Of a stretch of DNA of 38,415 nucleotides, positions 33,951 through 38,415 are shown one piece after another. The stretch comes from Ilumatobacteraceae bacterium (GTDB lineage Bacteria > Actinomycetota > Acidimicrobiia > Acidimicrobiales > Ilumatobacteraceae), in contig JANYKU010000141.1 of assembly GCA_025358075.1 (NCBI GenBank), positions 1 to 38,415 of the forward strand. Reading direction: 5' to 3'. Both the position numbers and the translations under genes were made by a program. Below the pieces are notes generated by a model. It was not told where the DNA came from. It ran no database searches and saw nothing but the letters and a program-made list of their open reading frames with translations. Within the stretch, counting starts at the first letter, position 1. The number at the start of each line of letters is the position of its first letter.

Positions 33951-35059
33951 TGCCTCCGATGCAGATCGCCGAGCGGTGTGGGCGAGTGCGCGGGCGTTTC
34001 GAGCAGGCCGAGGCGTTGCTGATCAGTGATCTCACCAACGTCCGTTGGTTGACGGGGTTCACAGGTTCGAATGGCTGGGTCATTTTGACTCCCCACGAAG
34101 TGGTTCTCGTCACTGATGGTCGCTACGACAATCAGGCCGTCGCCGAACTGGCCGATGCCGGTGTCGAGGCAAGGGTCGTGGTGGGCCTGTCGTCGGGGGC
34201 GATCTTCGACTCGATCGCTGCCGAGGTCGCGCCATATGCGTCGATCGGCTTCGAGTCGGCACACGTCAGCTACGCGGAGTTCCAGCGCTACCAAGGACTG
34301 TTCGGCGCGTCGCTGGTCCCAGTCGGTGGGGCGGTCGAAGCCGAGCGCAGGCGGAAAGATGCCGGCGAGGTCGCTCGTATGGCCGAGGCGTGCAGGATCG
34401 CAGATGCGGCGCTTGCCGACGTGGTGGGCGGATCATCCATGGTGGGGCGCACCGAGGCGTCGGTACGCAACGAGTTGGAGATCCGCATGCGCGAGTTGGG
34501 CGCAAGTGGCCCCAGCTACGACACGATCGTCGCCACAGGTCCGACCAACGCGGCTCGACCCCATCACCGCCCCACCGACACCGTGATCGAGCCGGGGCAC
34601 ACGGTGATCATCGATGTGGGTGCGCTCTACGACGGCTATCACAGCGACATGACCCGTACCTTCTTCGTCGGCGAGCCGACGCCGCAGCAGATGGACCTCT
34701 ACGAGGTGGTGCTGTCCGCGCAGCGAGCCGGAGTCGCCGCGGTCGACGCGGGCATCAGCACATCAGAGCTCGATGCGGTGTGCCGTGACGCGATCACTGC
34801 GGCGGGTTTTGGTGAGTGGTTCAGCCATGGCACCGGTCACGGGGTCGGTCTCCTCATCCATGAAGACCCGTTCATCAATCGCACGGGCGACCTGAAATTG
34901 CAGGTCGGAGACGTAGTGACGGTCGAGCCGGGGGTCTATCGTGAGGGGTTCGGAGGTATCCGAGTCGAAGACCTGGTGGTCGTGACCGACAGTGGGTGCC
35001 GAGTACTGACCGCATCGCCGAAGGATTCACCGTGCCCGCCATCACCACCAACGAACTGA
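33947..35059 (+). CDS. pepQ: M24 family Xaa-Pro peptidase
   Basis: A 370-residue creatinase-fold peptidase that would cleave Xaa-Pro bonds. The N-terminal domain (1-120) has [20 protein letters not shown]. The catalytic domain holds all five metal ligands: two Asp in [19 protein letters not shown], His in [15 protein letters not shown], Glu in VTVEPGVY and Glu in [13 protein letters not shown] 33947 overlaps the aroQ stop; ATG 33950 is the next codon. The C-terminus runs 28 bp into efp. Coupling of a proline-specific peptidase with EF-P is a common actinobacterial arrangement. Confidence 0.93.
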   Translation: MMPPMQIAERCGRVRGRFEQAEALLISDLTNVRWLTGFTGSNGWVILTPHEVVLVTDGRYDNQAVAELADAGVEARVVVGLSSGAIFDSIAAEVAPYASIGFESAHVSYAEFQRYQGLFGASLVPVGGAVEAERRRKDAGEVARMAEACRIADAALADVVGGSSMVGRTEASVRNELEIRMRELGASGPSYDTIVATGPTNAARPHHRPTDTVIEPGHTVIIDVGALYDGYHSDMTRTFFVGEPTPQQMDLYEVVLSAQRAGVAAVDAGISTSELDAVCRDAITAAGFGEWFSHGTGHGVGLLIHEDPFINRTGDLKLQVGDVVTVEPGVYREGFGGIRVEDLVVVTDSGCRVLTASPKDSPCPPSPPTN

Positions 35060-35595
35060 AGAACGGAATCACCTTGGAGCTCGACAACGGGCTGTTCCAG
35101 GTGGTGGAGTTCCAACACGTCAAGCCCGGCAAGGGGGGCGCCTTCGTTCGCACCAAGCTGCGCAACGTCAAGACCGGCAACGTGTTCGACCGAACGTTCA
35201 ACGCCGGGGTGCGGGTCGAGCAGGCGTTGCTCGAGAAGAAGGACATGCAGTTCTTGTACCGCGACGGCGACGAGTACGTCTTCATGGATACCGACAACTA
35301 CGACCAGACCCACGTGGCACCTGTGGCGCTCGGCGACGCCGCCAACTACCTCATCGAGCAAGCCGTGGCCATCATCGCCTTCTATCAAGGCGAGATCGTG
35401 TCGGTCGAGATCCCTGCCTCGGTCGAGCTGACGATCACCGACACCGAGCCGGGCATGCAGGGCGATCGAGTGTCGGGCGCCCGCAAGCCGGCCACCGTCG
35501 AGACGGGTCTCGTGCTGCAGGTCCCGTTGTTCATCAACCCCGGTGATCGAGTCAAGGTCGACACTCGCAGCGGCGATTACATCACCAGAGTCTGA
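35032..35595 (+). CDS. efp: Translation elongation factor P
   Basis: A 187-residue EF-P that rescues ribosomes stalled on polyproline stretches. Domain I carries the loop [15 protein letters not shown] with the lysine that in many bacteria is modified; later [22 protein letters not shown] and the C-terminal OB domain ending in RSGDYITRV. The GTG 35032 start is supported by AAGGA 6 nt upstream (35021-35025), one of the few clear Shine-Dalgarno sites in this run, and lies inside the end of pepQ. A longer in-frame start is within pepQ and less likely. Confidence 0.96.
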   Translation: MPAITTNELKNGITLELDNGLFQVVEFQHVKPGKGGAFVRTKLRNVKTGNVFDRTFNAGVRVEQALLEKKDMQFLYRDGDEYVFMDTDNYDQTHVAPVALGDAANYLIEQAVAIIAFYQGEIVSVEIPASVELTITDTEPGMQGDRVSGARKPATVETGLVLQVPLFINPGDRVKVDTRSGDYITRV

Positions 35596-35597
35596 GG

Positions 35598-36020
35598 GTG
35601 ACACGACGCAGGGCACGCCCCGCTGACGACGAGCGCTCCGATTCGCGCGAGCGGGCGATGATGTTGCTGTACGAGGCCGAGTCGAAAAGCGTTCCGGCCA
35701 CCGAGGTGCTCGCTGCCCAGATCTCGCCGGCCGACGAACTGACCACGCTGTTGGTCGAGGGCGTTGAACACAACCAGACTCAACTCGACGCCGCCATCGC
35801 CGCGCTGGCCAAGGGTTGGACATTGGCGCGCATGCCGACCATCGATCGCAGCGTGTTGCGCATCGCCGGCTTCGAACTGCTCGGCCGCCCCGATGTTCCG
35901 GTTGCGGTCGTGCTCAACGAGGCCGTTGAACTGGCAAAGCGGTTCTCCACCGATGACTCCGGTCGATTCGTCAACGGAGTGCTTTCCGCATTGGTACCGG
36001 TGCTGCGACCGACTGCCTGA
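35598..36020 (+). CDS. nusB: Transcription antitermination factor NusB
   Basis: A 140-residue all-helical protein acting with NusE/S10 in rRNA antitermination. RARPADDERSDSRERAMMLLYEAE leads into the core, followed by RMPTIDRSVLRIAGFELLG and VAVVLNEAVELAKRFSTDDSGRFVNGVL, the conserved BoxA-binding and S10-binding regions. GTG 35598 lies 2 bp after the efp stop. It ends the co-directional run begun by alaS. Confidence 0.95.
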   Translation: MTRRRARPADDERSDSRERAMMLLYEAESKSVPATEVLAAQISPADELTTLLVEGVEHNQTQLDAAIAALAKGWTLARMPTIDRSVLRIAGFELLGRPDVPVAVVLNEAVELAKRFSTDDSGRFVNGVLSALVPVLRPTA

Positions 36021-36052
36021 CCTTTCAAGAGAGCGGAGCCAGCGTGCGCTGC

Positions 36053-37228
36053 TCACGGGAACGCGGCGACCACGTCGTGGCCGTAGATCCAGCTGGGATC
36101 GGAGAACCCGCCCCCTTGGAAGTGGTCTCCATCATCGCCGCGGCCCACGCTGTGGTTGAGCTGGCCCTGTTCCCAAGCGGCCGTCTGGATGGAAGCAGTG
36201 CGCTCGAGCCGCGCCCGTTCGTAGGTGCTGAACGCGGTTGCCGCGTCTGGAGTGCTTGCAAGACTGGCGGCGAGCACCCAGGCGTCCTCGATCGCCATGA
36301 CTGCACCCTGCGCCAGATACGGCACCATCGGATGGGCGGCATCGCCGAGCAGTGTCACTCGCTCGGTCGACCAGAACGGCAACGGATCACGACCGAGGAG
36401 GGCCCATTTGTAGCACTGCCCGCGCAACGTGTGGCTGACGAGGGCGCGTACGGTCTCGTGCCAGCCCTCGAAGGCTGCGGCCAACACACTGTTGTCGGCC
36501 TTGGTGGTCCATGACTCCTCGGTCCAACCCTCCTCCTCGACCAGGGCCACGTAGTTGGTCAGCTCGCCGCGCCGCACCGGATAGGCCACGAAATGACGGC
36601 CGGGGCCGACCCAGATGTTGAACTTGGGCTCGACCAGCCCGACGGGAAGCTCCGCCGTCGAGGCCATCCCTCGGTAGGCGACGTGGCCGGTGAACTTCGT
36701 CGTGATCCCGCCGTGCATGTTGGCTCGCAGGCGCGAGTGGACGCCGTCGGCCGCTACGACCGCAGCGGCGGATGCTCGGCTTCCGTCTTCGAACACCACG
36801 CTGGCACCCGCGCGGTCTTCGTCGACGCGCACGGCGCGCGAGCCGAGCGTCAACTGCACCCGCGCTTCGTTGGTCACGGCCTTCGCCAAGATCGCCAGCA
36901 GGTCGGCGCGATGGAGGCTGAGGAAGGGGGCGCCGTACCGGGCATCGAAGACATCGTCGAAGGCGCTTTCGAAGTTTGGCACGCCCGTTGCGAAGTGTCG
37001 GGTGACGATCGAGCGGGGGCGACCGGCGACCTGGGCAAGATCTTCTTCCAGGCCCAAAGCGTGCAGCACCTTTACACCATTCGGGCTGACGTGCAATCCA
37101 GCGCCGATCTCGGCCAAGCCGCGGGCTTGCTCGTAGACGGCGACGTTGATGCCGCGCTGGGCCATTGCCAGCGCGGCGGTGAGGCCACCGATGCCCCCAC
37201 CGATGACTGCGATCTCCGTCGTACCCAC
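36053..37228 (-). CDS. FAD-dependent monooxygenase (salicylate/3-hydroxybenzoate hydroxylase-like)
   Basis: A 391-residue group A flavoprotein hydroxylase. The N-terminal GGGIGGLTAALAMAQRG is the FAD GxGxxG, ADGVHSRLR is the DG motif, and GDAAHPMVPYLAQGAVMAIEDA is the GD motif. SPNGVKVLHALGL and YEQARGLAEIGAGL resemble salicylate and 3-hydroxybenzoate hydroxylases. It would hydroxylate an aromatic or heteroaromatic ring with NAD(P)H and O2. No ring-cleavage gene is adjacent. The start GTG 37228 follows a TAGGTT hexamer about 35 nt upstream and a weak purine run. It converges on nusB. Confidence 0.88.
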   Translation of the reverse strand: MGTTEIAVIGGGIGGLTAALAMAQRGINVAVYEQARGLAEIGAGLHVSPNGVKVLHALGLEEDLAQVAGRPRSIVTRHFATGVPNFESAFDDVFDARYGAPFLSLHRADLLAILAKAVTNEARVQLTLGSRAVRVDEDRAGASVVFEDGSRASAAAVVAADGVHSRLRANMHGGITTKFTGHVAYRGMASTAELPVGLVEPKFNIWVGPGRHFVAYPVRRGELTNYVALVEEEGWTEESWTTKADNSVLAAAFEGWHETVRALVSHTLRGQCYKWALLGRDPLPFWSTERVTLLGDAAHPMVPYLAQGAVMAIEDAWVLAASLASTPDAATAFSTYERARLERTASIQTAAWEQGQLNHSVGRGDDGDHFQGGGFSDPSWIYGHDVVAAFP

Positions 37229-37369
37229 GGCACCCCCGAAGTCTGCGCCCGAACTGGTCCATCAACCTACAACGCAGTCTGCCGGCGAGAGTCCTTTCAG
37301 CCGGATGCGGGCATCTACATGCCGCTCACCGGTGCGAACAACGATGTCGTGTACCGCGCCGACTACGCA

Positions 37370-37849
37370 TCACCGCGGATCGTCGAAGAGGGCTCGCTCC
37401 TCGAGCGTCGGCCGCTGAAACGAATCAGACCACCGTTGCAAATCTCGACGCTCGATTCGTGGCGACTCGGCTCCGTGCTTGTTGAGGCGCTCCCAGAGCA
37501 CATCGATCGGCTCGTCGAGGCAGTGCAGCTCGACTGACGCTCCAACAGCTCGCGCCGCGTCCCGCAGTCGATCGCGTTCTTAGCGAGACCACGTACCCCA
37601 TTCGATGATCGCGACCCCACCGTTCCTCAACACCTCCTGCGCGACTTGCCATTGCAGGGCCTCGATTCGATCGCGGGCCGCCGCGTCGTAGAAGTCGATG
37701 CCGAGCGTCGTCATCCATTCGTCAGGGCAGAAGCGCATGCCGTGTGTCTCGGACGCCAACCGCTTCGAATGCGTGGTCTTTCCCGAACCCGGCAGACCAC
37801 AGACGATGATCAGCCGCGGGCTCGGCTCGACCTCGGCTCCACCATTCAT
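37370..37849 (-). pseudogene. P-loop ATPase/kinase (AAA_33/zeta-toxin-like fold) interrupted by one in-frame stop
   Basis: From ATG 37849 the frame reads 89 codons with RLIIVCGLPGSGKTTHSKRLA (Walker A around 18-25) and FCPDEWMTTLGIDFYD, ending IIEWGTWSR, then TAA at 37582-37580. The same frame continues for 69 codons with protein-like sequence, ERDRLRDAARAVGAS, VELHCLDEPIDVLWERL and RRDLQRWSDSFQRPTLEE, to TGA at 37370. That continuation is what family members show after EWGTW. A single base change therefore splits a 159-residue protein. Its start overlaps the stop of the YCII-like ORF (ATGA). Sequencing error or readthrough are alternatives to true decay. Confidence 0.8.
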
Positions 37850-38028
37850 CGTCGAACCTTACGACGCTCTTCGGTCACCGAGCTGGCCGAGATGGGTTCA
37901 GTCGTCGGGCCCCCCATGGAGTGGATCGGTCGCAACTCGAGCCTGCCCTCGTAGGCCATCGGGTTTCTGGAGGCGATCTCCATGGCCTCATCGTGATCGG
38001 CGCATTCCAGGATCGCGAAACTCTTCAT
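37846..38028 (-). CDS. 60-residue YCII/DGPF-like protein, C-terminal half only
   Basis: From ATG 38028 the first 38 residues, including KSFAILECADHDEAMEIASRN and GRLELRPIHSM, match the C-terminal half of YCII-related domains (the ...DLDEAL...A...P...vEvRP pattern). The N-terminal strand, DGPF motif and catalytic Asp region are absent, and the DNA upstream does not encode them in any frame I checked. A strong ribosome binding site, AAGGAG, lies 7 nt before ATG 38028, so a short product may still be made. A longer frame up to 38199 exists but its extra residues do not look like YCII. It overlaps the P-loop kinase pseudogene by 4 bp. Confidence 0.5.
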   Translation of the reverse strand: MKSFAILECADHDEAMEIASRNPMAYEGRLELRPIHSMGGPTTEPISASSVTEERRKVRR

Positions 38029-38271
38029 TCGACGGCTCCTTACTCGTGAAGGTTTGTCGAGGGTGAGTGGGCTGGGTCGCGCGTCCACGCGCGGACGACG
38101 ATCGACAACCGCGTGATCCGACAACATCGTCTGGGAATTCTCAACATTGAGCCGATTTGGAACTTTCTCCTCAAGGAGGCCGAGGATCAATCCGATCATT
38201 CAGTGCGCTCGCGGGGCAGGTTCGAAAGCGTTTCACAGCAGGGATTGAACCCTCATAAGCGGGAGGAACGC
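38029..38271. other. Gap between divergent YCII-like and prepilin genes
   Basis: About 240 bp with no convincing gene and noticeably lower GC than the rest of the window, especially 38130-38270. It contains CTCCTCAAGGAG (38168-38179), a small near-palindrome whose right part plus one G equals a perfect anti-16S match (AAGGAGG), but no start codon follows it at a usable distance. A CATAAG near 38254 could be part of the prepilin promoter. Confidence 0.4.
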
Positions 38272-38415
38272 TTGCACATGGAAAACCACATCGAAGTTGA
38301 AGAGACCAAGCACAACAAGGGCTTCACCCTCGTTGAATTGCTGATCGTCATCGTGATCCTCGGCATCTTGGCCACCGTTACGGTGTTCGCGGTGACCGGC
38401 ATCACCAACAAGGGC
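38272..38415 (+). CDS. Type IV prepilin / type II secretion pseudopilin, N-terminal part
   Basis: The visible 48 codons encode a short charged leader (about 17 residues, ending HNK) and then G-FTLVELLIVIVILGIL, the class III signal of type IV prepilins. Prepilin peptidase would cut after the Gly; the Phe would become residue 1 and Glu5 is present. The hydrophobic stretch that packs the pilus core continues to about FAVTGITNKG at the edge. TTG 38272 has GGAGG with 5-nt spacing; ATG 38278, two codons later, has 11-nt spacing. I place the start at TTG on spacing but ATG is nearly as likely. The rest of the gene lies outside the window. Confidence 0.88.
   Translation, partial: MHMENHIEVEETKHNKGFTLVELLIVIVILGILATVTVFAVTGITNKG

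Noticed and set aside
37425..37718. A separate 97-codon minus-strand gene overlapping the P-loop kinase
   Set aside because: It is out of frame with the kinase sequence, which continues in its own frame past the TAA and explains the DNA better.
38168..38190. AAGGAGG as the ribosome binding site of a short gene upstream of the prepilin
   Set aside because: No ATG, GTG or TTG follows within a usable distance, and the downstream bases do not open a frame.
38028..38199. Longer 117-codon start for the YCII-like ORF
   Set aside because: The extra 57 residues do not resemble a YCII N-terminus, whereas ATG 38028 has a strong ribosome binding site at ideal spacing.

Overview
The window is gene-dense, high-GC chromosomal DNA from an actinobacterium. 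A GuaB1-type IMP-dehydrogenase relative, a DUF3151 protein, the gene order aroC-aroK-aroB-...-aroQ-pepQ-efp-nusB, frequent GTG starts and many probable leaderless promoters all point to Actinomycetota. A marine or soil Acidimicrobiia (Ilumatobacter-like) host is my inference, not a demonstrated fact. No rRNA, tRNA, CRISPR array, transposase or phage gene was seen.

Layout. (1) Positions 1-7246 look like a catabolic island for hydroxyproline or a related cyclic imino acid. It holds an enolase-superfamily enzyme cut by the left edge, a luciferase-like flavin monooxygenase, a DUF1989 protein, an EamA-type transporter, a DapA-family lyase, a proline-racemase-family epimerase, a D-amino-acid-oxidase-type flavoprotein and an ornithine-cyclodeaminase-type reductase. 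(2) Positions 7282-11156 hold xylulokinase, a J-domain protein, a small membrane protein, Sua5/TsaC and an alpha/beta hydrolase. (3) Positions 11252-20376 are housekeeping: GuaB1, Cmk, PlsC, an M18 aminopeptidase, pyruvate kinase, a second hydrolase, DUF3151, MobA, a rhodanese and RNase D. (4) Positions 20396-25155 hold a ParA-like ATPase, a 62-residue charged protein, TypA/BipA, an AbiEi/DUF559-like gene bounded by two structured inverted repeats, and a cysteine-rich protein. (5) Positions 25189-36020 form a long co-directional run: alaS, ruvX, mltG, the shikimate genes aroE/C/K/B/Q with an inserted GNAT gene, pepQ, efp and nusB. (6) Positions 36053-38415 hold a flavin monooxygenase, a P-loop kinase gene broken by one stop codon, a half-length YCII-like ORF, and the start of a type IV prepilin gene running off the right edge.

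Regulation. Many genes that begin a transcription unit have a -10-like hexamer (TAnnnT or NAnnnT) 5-9 nt before the start codon and no Shine-Dalgarno sequence, which suggests leaderless mRNAs. Two divergent gene pairs have their two -10 boxes back to back, 4 and 6 bp apart. Inside operons the genes are mostly coupled by 4-bp ATGA, GTGA or TTGA overlaps.

The strongest candidate for something undescribed is the AbiEi/DUF559-like gene at 23463-24320. It lies between inverted copies of a motif, GACGAAC-N13-AACGCTACGT, and each copy sits in a hairpin whose stem sequence differs while the fold is kept. The hydroxyproline island, which carries two enzymes with no assigned step, is the second.
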